Assembly: GCF_029910235.1 (NCBI RefSeq)
Contig: NZ_CP112874.1
Location: 2,542,001-2,606,000, forward strand
Length of the DNA: 64,000 nt
Direction: 5' to 3'
Source of the DNA: Pseudanabaena galeata CCNP1313
Lineage (GTDB): Bacteria > Cyanobacteriota > Cyanobacteriia > Pseudanabaenales > Pseudanabaenaceae
Position numbers and translations under genes: made by a program. The notes under the pieces were generated by a model that did not search any database, had not been told where the DNA came from, and was given only the letters and a program-made list of their open reading frames with translations. This document shows positions 36,961 through 47,201 of the stretch, piece after piece (the stretch's first letter is position 1; every line of letters begins with the position of its first letter).

Positions 36961-39210
36961 TTAACGAAAGTTCCATACCTCGTAACGTCCATTGCGAAGA
37001 GTGAGAACTTGTCCTTCAGTACTACTGGGCAATACATCCATCCAAATTCTGTTGCCATTCATATCGCTGAATAGAAGAGCACCATCATTAGAGAAAACGA
37101 TCGCTAGAGGGTAATGCCGATCGCCTAAATCAACTTTCTCGCGATCGAGTAATAATAGATATTCGGGCTTACCAACACCATCCAGACTAACTGATGATAG
37201 AGTCCATTGCTGCTGCACTAACACACTAAAGTCTTCGATACTGAGTGAAACTTCACCATTGCGTTGCAACTCACGATACATCGTCCGAATGATGCTCTCA
37301 ATCGTTACCGATGAGAGAGATGACCACTCGACAGGAGTGCCAGCGGGTGCATTAAAAGCACCGCCACTGGTAACAAGGGGCGGGATCGTACTCGTGTTAA
37401 GCAAAGGAGCAAGGCTCGCCTCACCTGAAGCCAGAATCCTCAGTCCTCCGCTATTACTAATCCAGAGAGACTGGGCAGTTAAAGTTGCTGTTTGCGATTT
37501 TCCATAGCCATCGTATAGCACGACTCCCAGACTATTATTCAGCGAAAGTCCCAAAATCCTCCATAGCAAAATTGAGGAGCGATCGCTAAGTTCGGGAAAT
37601 GGATCATTAATCCACTTATCCCCATCTTTAATTAAATTGATATTAACTTCATACCAAGCCTGTCCTGATTCAAGTTTTGGTGGCGGTAAAAACCATTCAT
37701 TACCAGCAGCATCGCCCTTACCAATATAGGTAACTGTTCCCATCAATTGTTTGGGGTTGAGGGTAACTGGAGCCAGATCGAGACGTTGCAATAATTGATT
37801 GGAATCTTTAGGATCAACTTTCTGCTCCCTGAGCCAATGTTCAGCGCGGCGTAACCCATTGCGCTGTAAAACCACTAACCCTCCCCACAACTTAATTTCT
37901 TTGGCTCCCGTAAAAGTTAACATGGTCATCACCCTTTGCCAAATATGGGGATGATATTTCGCTAACATTTCCGCAATTTTGTCACCCTTGTAAGCAGGAT
38001 CATTGGCGATCGCCAGCGCATCAGCCCATCTGCCATCAATAATATTAATTAGAGCCTTATCGCCAAAATTAGAATTGGGATTTTTGGCTTGCTGCGAGGT
38101 AATCTGAGCATGTAAAGCAATCATGTCATACTGCTCTTGCAAAAATGGCGAAAGCGTTTTACCCTGAGTTTTCAAGTCCTCAACCATCAAATTAAACTTA
38201 CCCAAAGCAGGTGACCATAGCCCCACACTAGCCATCACTAAAGCATCTCGGTAAGACTTGGGCTGTCCCTTCGCTTCATTTAATGTCACCTGTCGCAATT
38301 TTACTGGGCGAATAGAATTAGCGATCGCTTCTTCAGGCTGAAAAATCAAAAATTGTGGTTCAAATGCTTGAGTTTGATTAATTACTAGTTGCACAGAACC
38401 AGCATTACTCGCTAAAGCATTACGCCATTTGGGAAGTTCTCCTATAGGACTTGTCCATGTATCTAATTCTACTAACCGCGATCGCTTATTATTGACAAAA
38501 TAGTAAATCTGTCCGTAGCTAATTCCATCGACATTACCTGAGGTGGTGAACCAAACTCCATTAAATTGAGAAGGAGCATTATTTAGCAGTGATAATTTCT
38601 TAAGGGGAAGACGATTGCGATCTGGGCGCATTCGTTCAGGAATGGCTTCAGTGGCATATTTAAACCGTGGCGATCGCACAAAATACTCGTCAATTCCTGC
38701 GATCGTGGTTGTGCTTACCAATAGTAATTTCTCAACACCCCGATCTGAAATTGTTTGATAGAATCGGATTTCGCGGATATTTTGCGTTTCTGTTTCCAGA
38801 ACGGTATAGATAATTTCCCCTGTTTTGAGATTAAAATTCTGCCCAAGTTTTAATTGGCTACGCCCCAGTTCTGCTTGGATTTGGGGGATGCTTTTAGGAA
38901 GATTCCATAATGAATTAGAATAAAAAGCAGGAGCCTCAGAAGCGACTAACCAACTAATTGCTAAGGGATTAGTCAGATAGAGTAGCCCTAATCCAATTAG
39001 TCCTCCAACTATGGGAATGCTCAATACGATAGTTAGATTTGACCATGTGAAGCGATCGCGCAAATCGATCTCTGGCAAATCATGTCCAGAGGAATTAACG
39101 TCTTGCAACTCACGATCTGTCTTAACAAGATCGCCAAAAGGTTTTGATGATTCAGGTAAAGATTTCATGCGCGACATCGCAAATCTCATACAGATGCCAT
39201 AGCCTAGCAT
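36961..39210 (-). CDS. Conserved hypothetical membrane-anchored protein
   Basis: 749 residues; I do not recognise the family. A charged N-terminus leads to one clear transmembrane helix (about residues 58-82, LTIVLSIPIVGGLIGLGLLYL), then about 660 residues without further strong membrane segments. Visible stretches include a beta-rich part (LKTGEIIYTVLETETQNIREIRFYQTI), helical parts, and a C-terminus with short beta strands (YPLAIVFSNDGALLFSDMNG, VLTLRNGRYEVWNF) like a repeat-count propeller edge. The start is uncertain: in-frame Met at residues 1, 8, 12 and 15. No conserved catalytic motif was seen; neighbours give no clue. Confidence 0.75.
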   Translation of the reverse strand: MLGYGICMRFAMSRMKSLPESSKPFGDLVKTDRELQDVNSSGHDLPEIDLRDRFTWSNLTIVLSIPIVGGLIGLGLLYLTNPLAISWLVASEAPAFYSNSLWNLPKSIPQIQAELGRSQLKLGQNFNLKTGEIIYTVLETETQNIREIRFYQTISDRGVEKLLLVSTTTIAGIDEYFVRSPRFKYATEAIPERMRPDRNRLPLKKLSLLNNAPSQFNGVWFTTSGNVDGISYGQIYYFVNNKRSRLVELDTWTSPIGELPKWRNALASNAGSVQLVINQTQAFEPQFLIFQPEEAIANSIRPVKLRQVTLNEAKGQPKSYRDALVMASVGLWSPALGKFNLMVEDLKTQGKTLSPFLQEQYDMIALHAQITSQQAKNPNSNFGDKALINIIDGRWADALAIANDPAYKGDKIAEMLAKYHPHIWQRVMTMLTFTGAKEIKLWGGLVVLQRNGLRRAEHWLREQKVDPKDSNQLLQRLDLAPVTLNPKQLMGTVTYIGKGDAAGNEWFLPPPKLESGQAWYEVNINLIKDGDKWINDPFPELSDRSSILLWRILGLSLNNSLGVVLYDGYGKSQTATLTAQSLWISNSGGLRILASGEASLAPLLNTSTIPPLVTSGGAFNAPAGTPVEWSSLSSVTIESIIRTMYRELQRNGEVSLSIEDFSVLVQQQWTLSSVSLDGVGKPEYLLLLDREKVDLGDRHYPLAIVFSNDGALLFSDMNGNRIWMDVLPSSTEGQVLTLRNGRYEVWNFR

Positions 39211-39402
39211 ATGTATGTGTTTACCGCGTCTAGGGACGGCAAACTCTCGTTAATTGGCTTACTATTTTTGAAAAAAAGGGCTAAGATTGCAATAGCCTAA
39301 ATCCTGTGGTGATCGCTACAGCCTAGCGAATTAATCGCCCCAAAATTTAGCCAAATCTCCATAGTTACGTTTTCACAATATATATTCATGAATTAACGCG
39401 TT

Positions 39403-41046
39403 ATGTCTACTACATCTCAAGAGTCCCCAGTTGCTCAAGACCGCATTATCTTTTTTGACACCACCTTGCGCGATGGCGAACAGTCCCCAGGCGCAACTCT
39501 GAACGTGGAGCAAAAACTGCTAATCGCGCAGCAACTGGCTCGACTTGGTGTAGACATCATCGAGGCGGGTTTTCCCTTTGCGAGTAAAGGAGATTTTCAT
39601 GCTGTCCAAGAAATTGCTAAGCTCGTTGGTACAGAGAATGGTCCCACAATCTGCGGTTTAGCCCGTGCGACGAGAGGTGATATTGAAGCGGCTGCTGAAG
39701 CGGTCAAGCCTGCGGCAAAAGGTCGCATTCATACATTTCTTGCCACCTCTGATATTCACTTGGAATATAAGCTCCGCAAAACTCGTGCTGAAGTTTTAGC
39801 GATCGTGCCAGAGATGGTAGCCTATGCCAGATCCAAAGTTGCTGATGTCGAGTTTTCCCCTGAAGATGCTGGACGCTCTGATCCTGAGTTTCTCTATCAA
39901 GTCTTAGAAGCAGCGATCGCCGCAGGAGCATCGACGGTAAATATTCCTGATACTGTTGGCTACTTAACTCCATCTGAGTTTGGAGCCTTGATCAAGGGCA
40001 TCAAAGAAAATGTACCAAATATTGATCGCGCCATTATTTCTGTGCATGGTCATAACGATCTTGGCTTAGCAGTGGCAAACTTCCTTGAAGCTGCTAAAAA
40101 TGGGGCGCGTCAAATGGAATGTACGATCAACGGGATCGGTGAACGGGCTGGAAATGCTGCTCTCGAAGAATTGGTGATGGCGTTGCATGTGCGCCGCTCC
40201 TATTTCAATAGCTTTCTCGGTCGCCCTACCGAATCCACTGCTCCACTTTGCAACATTGATACCAAGCAGATTTACAAAACTTCTCGTCTTGTATCGAATC
40301 TCACTGGCATGTTGGTACAACCCAATAAAGCGATCGTTGGCGCAAATGCCTTTGCCCATGAGTCAGGCATCCATCAGGATGGCGTATTAAAAAATCGTCT
40401 CACCTACGAAATCATGGATGCTCAGTCCATCGGCTTAACCGATAACTTGATCGTCCTTGGTAAACTTTCGGGACGTAATGCTTTGAGTTCTCGCCTCAAA
40501 GAGCTTGGCTTTGAGCTTTCAGAACAGGAACTTAATGCCGCCTTTGTCCGCTTTAAGGAACTTGCGGATAAGAAGCGCGAGATTAGCGATCGCGATTTAG
40601 AGGCGATCGTCAACGACGAAATCCGTCACGCGCCCGAAGCCTTCAAGCTCGATCATGTGCAAGTAAGCTGTGGCGATCGCGCGATTCCCACCGCAACAAT
40701 CACGATTGTGATGCCCGATGGAAAAGAAATTACTGATGCATCAGTGGGAACTGGTCCTGTTGATGCGATTTACAAAGCGATTAATCGCATTGTAAATGTC
40801 CCAAATCAATTGATCGAGTACTCAGTGCAGTCTGTTACTGCAGGTATTGATGCTCTTGGCGAAGTTACAATTCGACTCAAGCATCCTGATGTTGGTACTC
40901 TTTCTGGACATTCGGCAAACACCGATATTATTGTTGCCTCAGCAAGAGCCTATCTCAGTGCTTTGAACAAGCTCTACTTTGCTCTTCAGACACCGAATAC
41001 AAAGATAAGCGATCGCGACAAACTCAAAAAAGAAGCAGCTTTATAA
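39403..41046 (+). CDS. leuA: 2-isopropylmalate synthase
   Basis: First committed step of leucine biosynthesis: condenses 2-ketoisovalerate with acetyl-CoA. 547 residues, the long form with a C-terminal regulatory domain. HMGL-like TIM barrel with [15 protein letters not shown] (metal Asp and catalytic Arg), the [14 protein letters not shown] histidines, and [10 protein letters not shown]; then [12 protein letters not shown] in subdomain II; and a LeuA dimer domain for leucine feedback from about residue 400 ([15 protein letters not shown] ... [12 protein letters not shown]). ATG at 39403. It is monocistronic, ending in a palindrome that also encodes its last codons. Confidence 0.97.
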   Translation: MSTTSQESPVAQDRIIFFDTTLRDGEQSPGATLNVEQKLLIAQQLARLGVDIIEAGFPFASKGDFHAVQEIAKLVGTENGPTICGLARATRGDIEAAAEAVKPAAKGRIHTFLATSDIHLEYKLRKTRAEVLAIVPEMVAYARSKVADVEFSPEDAGRSDPEFLYQVLEAAIAAGASTVNIPDTVGYLTPSEFGALIKGIKENVPNIDRAIISVHGHNDLGLAVANFLEAAKNGARQMECTINGIGERAGNAALEELVMALHVRRSYFNSFLGRPTESTAPLCNIDTKQIYKTSRLVSNLTGMLVQPNKAIVGANAFAHESGIHQDGVLKNRLTYEIMDAQSIGLTDNLIVLGKLSGRNALSSRLKELGFELSEQELNAAFVRFKELADKKREISDRDLEAIVNDEIRHAPEAFKLDHVQVSCGDRAIPTATITIVMPDGKEITDASVGTGPVDAIYKAINRIVNVPNQLIEYSVQSVTAGIDALGEVTIRLKHPDVGTLSGHSANTDIIVASARAYLSALNKLYFALQTPNTKISDRDKLKKEAAL

Positions 41047-41093
41047 ACAATAAAAAACGGCGCAAAGCGCCGTTTTTTATTGTTTATAAAGCT
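41037..41093. terminator. Bidirectional terminator containing both stop codons
   Basis: Perfect palindrome with 27-bp arms and an AAA loop (centre AAAACGGCGC-AAA-GCGCCGTTTT). The arms contain the leuA stop (41044-41046) and the Nudix stop (41084-41086), and both proteins end in Ala-Leu encoded by the mirrored arms. Confidence 0.9.
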
Positions 41094-41635
41094 TGCAAAG
41101 CCAGATGAAATGCAGTGATTGATTTGGCATCCAGACTAGTATCGGCACTCTGCGATCGCAATAACGCTTCTATCTCTTCACGACTCAATAACACAACTTC
41201 TATCTCTTCATCTTCATCTTGAGCAGGAGGATGTTCTAGCTTCTCCAGCCCTTGAGCCAGATATGCATGAATAATCTCATCAGAATAACCTGGGCAAATA
41301 TAGAAGCCTCCTAAATATTGCCATTGGCTAGCTCGATAGCCTGTTTCTTCTTCAATTTCGCGCTTGATTGTTACACCATGATCTTCCCCAACTTCTAAAG
41401 TGCCAGCAGGAAACTCTAATAAATAGCGCTGAATTGCAAACCGATATTGCTTAACTAATACAAATTTGCCATCGTCTGTCACAGGAACCGCCAGTCCTGC
41501 CCCTGGATGTTTAATATATGAATACTCACCTGTTACGCCATGCGGTAATTTGATGCGATCAACATGAAAGGAAAATTTGCTACCTTGATAGCTGAGACGA
41601 TTTTGCAAAATTTCAGAGGCTGTGATATCAGACAT
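41084..41635 (-). CDS. Nudix hydrolase (ADP-ribose pyrophosphatase-like)
   Basis: 183 residues. The Nudix box is complete: GTLEVGEDHGVTIKREIEEETGY, with the REIEEETG core that binds the catalytic metal. The preceding LVKQYRFAIQRYLLEFPAGTLE is typical of ADP-ribose/ADP-sugar pyrophosphatases (NudF-like), and an ExE-rich tail (PPAQDEDEEIEVVLLSREEIEALL) follows. Substrate assignment is by family only. It converges on leuA with a shared terminator. Confidence 0.9.
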   Translation of the reverse strand: MSDITASEILQNRLSYQGSKFSFHVDRIKLPHGVTGEYSYIKHPGAGLAVPVTDDGKFVLVKQYRFAIQRYLLEFPAGTLEVGEDHGVTIKREIEEETGYRASQWQYLGGFYICPGYSDEIIHAYLAQGLEKLEHPPAQDEDEEIEVVLLSREEIEALLRSQSADTSLDAKSITAFHLALQAL

Positions 41636-41779
41636 AGTTATTTTTTGTAAACTAACTCAGCACATTTTGTCACAAGATGAGATGAGCAAGGGCTTAATTT
41701 TCCGCATTTTTAAGTGTAGCTGAGGGGATCTAGACAGTTTCTAAGGTTCATTTCACTGCAAATCTTTAAGCGGTTTCCT

Positions 41780-42394
41780 ATGATGACATTTAGCAATATT
41801 GTTTCCCTATTCATCTCCATGGTCATACTGGCTGTGATTCCTAGTCTTAGTGTGTTAACTGTAACCACGAGAGCAGCTACCTATGGATTTATTCACGGCG
41901 TATTCACAACCATCGGCATAGTGACGGGAGATATCATTCTCATACTGATTGCCATTTGGGGCTTGTCATTTCTTTCTGAAACTATGGGCAGCCTCTTTAT
42001 TTTGATCAAATACCTTGGTGGGGCTTATTTGATATGGCTAGGAATCAGTCTATGTAAGTCAAAAGCACAAGAAATTAAAACTGATCAGCCTGTAACGTCT
42101 TCATTGTTTTCTAGTTTTGTTACTGGGTTAGTGATTACTTTAGGTGACCAAAAAGCGACGTTATTCTATCTTGGCTTTCTGCCAGCTTTTATTGACATCT
42201 CGAAAATATCCTATTTAGATAAGATCGCTATTATCTTAGTTGCCACATTAGCCGTAGGTGGTGTGAAGCTTATGTATGTACTAATGGCAGATAAAGTGAG
42301 TGCGATCGCTAGTTCTAAAATCAAAACCAAAATTAACATAGCTGCTGGTGGAGTAATGATAGCTGTCGGCATATTTGTGATTGCTAAAGCATAG
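41780..42394 (+). CDS. LysE/RhtB-family amino-acid exporter
   Basis: 204 residues with about six hydrophobic helices and the family pattern: an N-terminal helix ending in a P-S-L-S segment (VILAVIPSLSVLTVTTRA), then a Gly-rich second helix (IGIVTGDIILILIAIWGL), then YLGGAYLIWLGI, and GLVITLGDQKATLFYLGFLPAFID. The last block normally reads NPK; here it is GDQKA, a mild deviation. It is an inner-membrane secondary exporter of amino acids or similar metabolites; the substrate is unknown. ATG start, monocistronic. Confidence 0.88.
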   Translation: MMTFSNIVSLFISMVILAVIPSLSVLTVTTRAATYGFIHGVFTTIGIVTGDIILILIAIWGLSFLSETMGSLFILIKYLGGAYLIWLGISLCKSKAQEIKTDQPVTSSLFSSFVTGLVITLGDQKATLFYLGFLPAFIDISKISYLDKIAIILVATLAVGGVKLMYVLMADKVSAIASSKIKTKINIAAGGVMIAVGIFVIAKA

Positions 42395-42404
42395 GGTTTT
42401 ACTA

Positions 42405-42512
42405 TTTACAGCGCTTTGCGCTCAAACCCAAACCAATAAAATTTTTGAAAGCGTTGCTTTGTAACGCTTTCAAAAATTTTATTGTGGTTCGTTTGATCAG
42501 TAATTGCAGTAA
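42405..42512 (+). mobile_element. Palindromic element, copy related to 22631-22734
   Basis: Stem AATAAAATTTTTGAAAGCGTT with mirror arm, flanked by TTTACAGCGC and GTGGTTCGTTTGATCAGTAATTGCAG. The 22.7-kb copy is in the opposite orientation, and its stem has GTGTT/AACAC where this one has GCGTT/AACGC, so both arms changed together. Confidence 0.8.
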
Positions 42513-42522
42513 CCAAGGAAGT

Positions 42523-42596
42523 GATTTTTTGAGAGTGTGGCTAAGCCACACTCTCAAAAAATCTCTGGTGGTTTGTTTGAGCGATAATTGCTGTAT
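42523..42596 (+). repeat. Related palindrome with same outer end
   Basis: Perfect stem GATTTTTTGAGAGTGTGG-CTAAG-mirror, then GGTGGTTTGTTTGAGCGATAATTGCTGTATA, resembling the right end of the preceding element. Confidence 0.7.
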
Positions 42597-42658
42597 AGTT
42601 CGGCGATCGAGATATCGGCGGTAAAACTCTAGAACGTATGTAAGAGGAAGTGAGTTCG

Positions 42659-44410
42659 ATGATTGAGCATGATGTATTGATTATTGGTGGAGGATTAGCA
42701 GGTTCTAGAGCCGCACTAGCTGTCGCCCAAAATTATCCCCATCTCAGTGTGGGACTCGTTTCTAAAGTACATCCGATTCGATCGCATTCCGTCGCTGCAC
42801 AGGGAGGCATAGCCGCATCACTAAAAAATGTCGATAATGACGACTGGCTCACCCATGCTTTTGACACCATCAAAGGCTCCGACTATCTTGCCGATCAGAA
42901 TGCGGTACAGGTTTTGACTCGATCGGCTCCCGAAGTAATTATTGATTTAGAGCATTTAGGAGTTTTATTCTCCCGTGCTGAAGATGGACGGATTGCTCAA
43001 CGACCCTTTGGCGGACACACCTATAGTCGCGCTTGCTATGCTGCTGATAAAACTGGACATGCGATTCTGCATGAATTAGTGATGAACCTCAAGCGATTGG
43101 GCGGCACGATTTATCAAGAATGGTACGTCATGCAGTTAATTTACGAAGATGGCTCAAATGGCAAAGAGGTAAAAGGCGTTGTCGCGTATAGTTTGGAAAC
43201 TTCGGAGATTGAAGTATTTCGTGCTAAAGCTGTATTGCTAGCCACAGGTGGCTATGGACGGGTTTTTAATACTACTTCTAATGATTTGGCTTCAACGGGT
43301 GATGGCTTATGTTTGACCGCAAATATTGGCTTGCCATTGCAAGATATGGAATTTGTGCAGTTCCATCCTACGGGACTATATCCAGTGGGCGTACTGATTT
43401 CTGAGGCAGTACGTGGGGAAGGAGCCTATTTAATTAATAATTTAGGCGATCGCTTTATGGCAAATTATCCGATCAGCAAGAATCGGATGGAACTCTCACC
43501 CCGTGATATCACCTCGCGCAATATTGCCTGTGAAATTATGGAAGGGCGTGGGATCAATGGTGGTAACTATGTGCATTTAGATGTGCGTCATTTAGGAAAG
43601 GAGAAAATCTTAAGTCGGATTCCCTTTGCCCGTGAAGAGGGTTTACGCCTAGCAGGTGTGGACTGCATCGATCATCCCTTACCCGTCCGTCCGACCGCGC
43701 ATTACTCTATGGGAGGCATTCCCACAAATATTGACTGTCAAGTAATTGGTACGGATAGCAAAGCGATCGCAGGATTTTTTGCCGCAGGTGAATGTGCCTG
43801 TGTATCCGTTCATGGCGCAAACCGTTTAGGGGCAAATTCGCTGTTAGAGTGCGTGGTCTTTGGCAAACGTGCGGGAGAAAAACTGGGGGCGTATGTTAGC
43901 GATCGCGTCATGCCCAAGGTTGATCCTCGTCCTTATCTCAATGAAGCCGAAGCTAAGTTAAAAGGCGTATTATCGAAACAGGGTAATTCGCGCATTGCCG
44001 ATATTCGCCAACAATTACAAGACACAATGACTGAGCATTGTGGCATCTTTCGGGATGATCAACGTTTAAAGGATGGTTTGCAAAAATTACAAACTATCCG
44101 CGATCGCTACGACCAAGACTTACTGGTGGATGATCGCAGTTCTGTATTTAATATGGAACTCATGCAAGCGATCGAATTAAAAAGCTTGCTCACGGTAGGT
44201 GAGATCATTATGTCTAGTGCATTATCACGTCAAGAAAGTCGTGGCGCACATTCCCGTGAAGACTACCCTCAACGTGATGATGCAAATTATCTCAAACATA
44301 CCCTCGGCTATCTGGAAAGTGGTAATGTAAAGACTAGCGATCGTGCAGTTGATATGAGTTTACAATTGCTTGATCGCGATCGTTTTACTCCCCAAGAACG
44401 AAAATATTAA
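42659..44410 (+). CDS. sdhA: Succinate dehydrogenase/fumarate reductase flavoprotein subunit
   Basis: Oxidises succinate to fumarate and feeds electrons to the quinone pool with SdhB. FAD-binding [15 protein letters not shown] at the N-terminus; the histidyl-FAD attachment region [13 protein letters not shown]; catalytic [11 protein letters not shown] and [11 protein letters not shown]; and late [29 protein letters not shown] at 42659 is chosen because AGAGGA (42643-42648) then has normal spacing; an upstream GTG would be too close. 583 residues. sdhB is not adjacent, as often in cyanobacteria. The start of a hairpin follows the stop. Confidence 0.94.
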   Translation: MIEHDVLIIGGGLAGSRAALAVAQNYPHLSVGLVSKVHPIRSHSVAAQGGIAASLKNVDNDDWLTHAFDTIKGSDYLADQNAVQVLTRSAPEVIIDLEHLGVLFSRAEDGRIAQRPFGGHTYSRACYAADKTGHAILHELVMNLKRLGGTIYQEWYVMQLIYEDGSNGKEVKGVVAYSLETSEIEVFRAKAVLLATGGYGRVFNTTSNDLASTGDGLCLTANIGLPLQDMEFVQFHPTGLYPVGVLISEAVRGEGAYLINNLGDRFMANYPISKNRMELSPRDITSRNIACEIMEGRGINGGNYVHLDVRHLGKEKILSRIPFAREEGLRLAGVDCIDHPLPVRPTAHYSMGGIPTNIDCQVIGTDSKAIAGFFAAGECACVSVHGANRLGANSLLECVVFGKRAGEKLGAYVSDRVMPKVDPRPYLNEAEAKLKGVLSKQGNSRIADIRQQLQDTMTEHCGIFRDDQRLKDGLQKLQTIRDRYDQDLLVDDRSSVFNMELMQAIELKSLLTVGEIIMSSALSRQESRGAHSREDYPQRDDANYLKHTLGYLESGNVKTSDRAVDMSLQLLDRDRFTPQERKY

Positions 44411-44417
44411 CGTTGAC

Positions 44418-44461
44418 AACATATTTAGTGATAGCTGCTTCGCAGCTCTTACGAAATATGT
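44418..44461 (+). terminator. Imperfect hairpin after sdhA
   Basis: AACATATTT and AAATATGTT outer arms with an AGCTGC-TTC-GCAGCT centre and mismatches between; 8 bp after the sdhA stop. A weak terminator candidate. Confidence 0.45.
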
Positions 44462-44515
44462 TCTCTTTAAATTTATTAACCTGAAACTGTACTAAATGTA
44501 CAAGCAAAAGTAACT

Positions 44516-45376
44516 GTGGCGAAAGAAGAATTTATAAAACTGCTTCATCAAGGCGTGGATATCTGGAACGAGTGGAGAGAATCCGCCCCTGATATGCGTG
44601 GTGTTGATCTGAGTGAAATTCAGCTAGAGGGACTCAACCTGACAGGGATCGACCTGAGTATGGTTAACTTGCGTGGGGCAAAGTTGCATAACGTAAATCT
44701 ATCATCGGCTAACTTGCGCGGGGCAGACTTAAGTATGGCTAATCTTAGGGGGATCGAACTCAAACAAGCAAATCTGAGCGCTTCCCATATGAGTATGGTT
44801 TGTTTGAGTGAAGCTAATCTTAGTCAAGCCAATTTAAGTGGTGCAGATCTTCGCGGCTCCAATCTGCGTTTGGCTAAACTTGATCTCGCCGATCTATCAA
44901 CCACTAAGCTCAATATGTCTAGCTTGAATGGAGCTAGCATGGTTGGCGCAATTCTCATTGGATCAAATTTAAGCCGAGCTGAGATAAGGGAAGCTAATCT
45001 TGCAGGCACTGATTTTAGTCGTGCTAATTTGAGCGAAGCCGATCTCTCCCATAGCAATCTCAATGTTTCGACATTGGTTGGTACAGATCTGATTGGTGCA
45101 ACTCTAGTAGATATTGACTTAAGTGAGTCAAATCTATCTAGGGCAAATTTAATTGGGGCAAACCTTTATCGGGCTAATCTCTGTGGCTGCGATCTCATAG
45201 GAGCGGATCTACGCGGGACAAATTGTAGTGAAGCCTATTTTATTGGAGCCGATTTAAGTCGTGCCGATCTCAATCGGGCTGAGTTTACTAGTGCCAATCT
45301 TAGTAAAGCGAACTTTAGTGGCGCAAGTACTGAAACTACTGACTTTCAAGATGCGATTTTGCCAGATGTTTGGTAA
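44516..45376 (+). CDS. Pentapeptide-repeat protein (paralogue of 12576-13673)
   Basis: 286 residues from GTG 44516. A helical cap (FIKLLHQGVDIWNEWRESAPDM) like that of the first pentapeptide protein precedes about 45 A(D/N)LSX-type repeats (ANLRGADLSMANLRGIELKQ onwards). It should fold as a four-sided beta-helix. There is no signal peptide and no enzyme motif. A direct duplication of GATGTTTGGTAAAA spans its stop codon (45365-45391). Cytosolic, unknown function. Confidence 0.85.
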   Translation: MAKEEFIKLLHQGVDIWNEWRESAPDMRGVDLSEIQLEGLNLTGIDLSMVNLRGAKLHNVNLSSANLRGADLSMANLRGIELKQANLSASHMSMVCLSEANLSQANLSGADLRGSNLRLAKLDLADLSTTKLNMSSLNGASMVGAILIGSNLSRAEIREANLAGTDFSRANLSEADLSHSNLNVSTLVGTDLIGATLVDIDLSESNLSRANLIGANLYRANLCGCDLIGADLRGTNCSEAYFIGADLSRADLNRAEFTSANLSKANFSGASTETTDFQDAILPDVW

Positions 45377-45388
45377 AAGATGTTTGGT

Positions 45389-45419
45389 AAAAAAGACGGC
45401 GCTACGCGCCGTCTTTTTT
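45389..45419. terminator. Bidirectional terminator
   Basis: AAAAAAGACGGCGC-TAC-GCGCCGTCTTTTTT between the convergent pentapeptide and M23 peptidase genes. Confidence 0.85.
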
Positions 45420-45426
45420 GATTTTT

Positions 45427-46611
45427 TTATAAATATGCAGCGGGATCAATAGGCTCACCATTAGCTCGTAACTCAAAGTGCAAATGTGGCCCCGTTGAAA
45501 AGCCTGTCGAACCAACAGCAGCGATCGGTTGTCCTTTTGCAACGACATCTCCATCCTTGACATATAACTCACTACAATGGGCGTAAAGTGTAGTCATACC
45601 ATTGCCATGATCAATAATCACAGCATTACCATAGCCTCCATACCAGTCAGCATAAATCACTCGCCCCTGCTCACTAGCATAGATAAGACTGCCGTAATCC
45701 GCACCAAAGTCAATGCCTGCGTGAAAGCGCTCAGTACCCAGAATGGGATGTATACGCCAGCCAAAGTTACTCGTAACTGGCCCAATCGTGGGATACATTA
45801 GCTGTCCAGTTCCAGGAGGGAGTATTAGTCCATCGTAAGGCTGAACTTTTGCCAAAATAATTTGTGATAAACGGCGTGAATCTTCCGCAAGACGATCTTC
45901 AGCTTGAGATAAGGCTTGATTATCGCTCTTAAGTCGTTCGATTGTATTTTGTTGCGCGACCACCTCGGCTTCAATATTGGCTTTTTGGTATTTCAGCTTT
46001 TGAGTTAATAGTTCCACCTCATTTCTTTGAGCAGTGATTTGATTACGCTGCTTTTCAACCTGATTAGATCTTTGGGTCAAATCTGCAAGTAGCTTCCGAT
46101 CTCTGTCATAAATACGTTCAATTTGACGACGGCGATCGGCAAATTGATTGAGATCTTGACTGCTGAGCAGAGTTACCCACCAACGCTGTAGTTGTTGCCT
46201 CTGCAAATAGCGCAATCGCGCCGTAGTTGTACCCCGTCTTTTATTGAGGTCATATTCTAGTTCTTGTAGTTTAGTGCTGAGTTTTTGGAGTTGCTCTCTT
46301 GCCTGACGAATTTTTTTCTCATTGTCTTTAATTTGAGTATCAGTTACCCGCACATTCCTTCTTAGAGCATCAAGTCGAGATTGGGCAGGTTTAGTGAGTG
46401 CGTTAATTTGTTCCTGTTGCTTCTGGATGATTTGACGCTGTTGATCGACAAAGTTTTGATAGTTTTTTAACTCCTCTACGGACTGGGCTTGTGCAGGTGC
46501 AATCCTTCCTAAAATTAAGCAATAGATGATTGCGATCGCCACAAACACCATGCCCAAGTAGATCCACCAAGGCTTGCTAGTCATTTCTTGCCAATAATGG
46601 CGATCGCGCAT
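45427..46611 (-). CDS. M23 peptidoglycan endopeptidase / EnvC-like murein hydrolase activator
   Basis: 394 residues. An N-terminal hydrophobic anchor (WWIYLGMVFVAIAIIYCLI, signal or anchor), then a long coiled coil (about 45-250, rich in Q/E/R), then a LytM/M23 domain with the zinc ligands kept: HAGIDFGADYG (H and D), the YAHCSEL strand, and the HLHFELR HxH. It should be periplasmic, acting on cell-wall cross-links or activating amidases at division. Since the catalytic ligands are intact, direct endopeptidase activity is possible. The start may instead be Met10 (MTSKPWW). Convergent with the pentapeptide gene. Confidence 0.9.
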   Translation of the reverse strand: MRDRHYWQEMTSKPWWIYLGMVFVAIAIIYCLILGRIAPAQAQSVEELKNYQNFVDQQRQIIQKQQEQINALTKPAQSRLDALRRNVRVTDTQIKDNEKKIRQAREQLQKLSTKLQELEYDLNKRRGTTTARLRYLQRQQLQRWWVTLLSSQDLNQFADRRRQIERIYDRDRKLLADLTQRSNQVEKQRNQITAQRNEVELLTQKLKYQKANIEAEVVAQQNTIERLKSDNQALSQAEDRLAEDSRRLSQIILAKVQPYDGLILPPGTGQLMYPTIGPVTSNFGWRIHPILGTERFHAGIDFGADYGSLIYASEQGRVIYADWYGGYGNAVIIDHGNGMTTLYAHCSELYVKDGDVVAKGQPIAAVGSTGFSTGPHLHFELRANGEPIDPAAYL

Positions 46612-46712
46612 TCAGTCCACCAGAAATTCACAAACTAGGGCAAGATTTTAACCGTATTTTGCCACTAATAAAACCCTAATTTCGATCAAAAACACTTTAC
46701 ATCCTCTGTAAA

Positions 46713-46761
46713 AACCAAAAACAGAGAGGCAACACTTTGCGCTGCCTCTCTGTTTTTGGTT
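46713..46761. repeat. Palindrome upstream of the small gene
   Basis: AACCAAAAACAGAGAGGC, 13-nt loop, mirror arm. The rest of the 314-bp gap 46612-46925 is AT-rich (TTGATTGATAAAGTTACT near 46882) and probably holds promoters of the divergent genes; none is assigned firmly. Confidence 0.7.
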
Positions 46762-46925
46762 AAAGCTTTAACTTTTAATAATATTTCTGTATCTTTTAAT
46801 ACTAAAATTTGCATATATAATAGTTTCATAACATACTTTGTTTGTTACTCGTAAAACGTGCAGTATAAAAAATTGCTTTAAAAGTTGATTGATAAAGTTA
46901 CTCGAAAAATTTCAGAAAGAAAGCT

Positions 46926-47165
46926 ATGAAAACCACCACACGTCAACGCACAGTCCAAACAACTAAAAATATTCGTCACAACTCTGCTCCTCAGTGCCTT
47001 ACCCCTATGCCTTCTACTTGGGTAACTTTGTTAGAGCCGCCGACTCCTAATTGTTACGATGAAGCCTTGTTGATGTGTCAATATCCTGACGGACATTGGG
47101 CGGCCTGGATTCCTGATTTTGGGGAAATTAAATTACATTCAGGTCAATTTTGTCGGATGTCATAA
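46926..47165 (+). CDS. Small conserved-looking hypothetical protein
   Basis: 79 residues. A basic, Thr/Gln-rich N-terminus (MKTTTRQRTVQTTKNIRHN) precedes a compact aromatic part (YDEALLMCQYPDGHWAAWIPDFGEIKLHSGQFC). GAAAGAAAG lies before the ATG and a terminator starts at the stop codon, both supporting a real gene. The PDG.W..W.PD.GE pattern suggests a small beta-sheet protein. No function assigned. Confidence 0.7.
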   Translation: MKTTTRQRTVQTTKNIRHNSAPQCLTPMPSTWVTLLEPPTPNCYDEALLMCQYPDGHWAAWIPDFGEIKLHSGQFCRMS

Positions 47166-47201
47166 TAAAAAAAAGCGGTGCAAAGCACCGCTTTTTTTAT
47201 T
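47164..47201. terminator. Bidirectional terminator overlapping two stop codons
   Basis: AATAAAAAAAAGCGGTGC-AAA-GCACCGCTTTTTTTATT between the small gene and ppk2; it includes the TAA of both. Confidence 0.85.

Noticed and set aside
42659-44410. L-aspartate oxidase (NadB)
   Set aside because: The [12 protein letters not shown] flavin site and C-terminal pattern fit succinate dehydrogenase flavoproteins better, and the length is that of SdhA; NadB is usually shorter.
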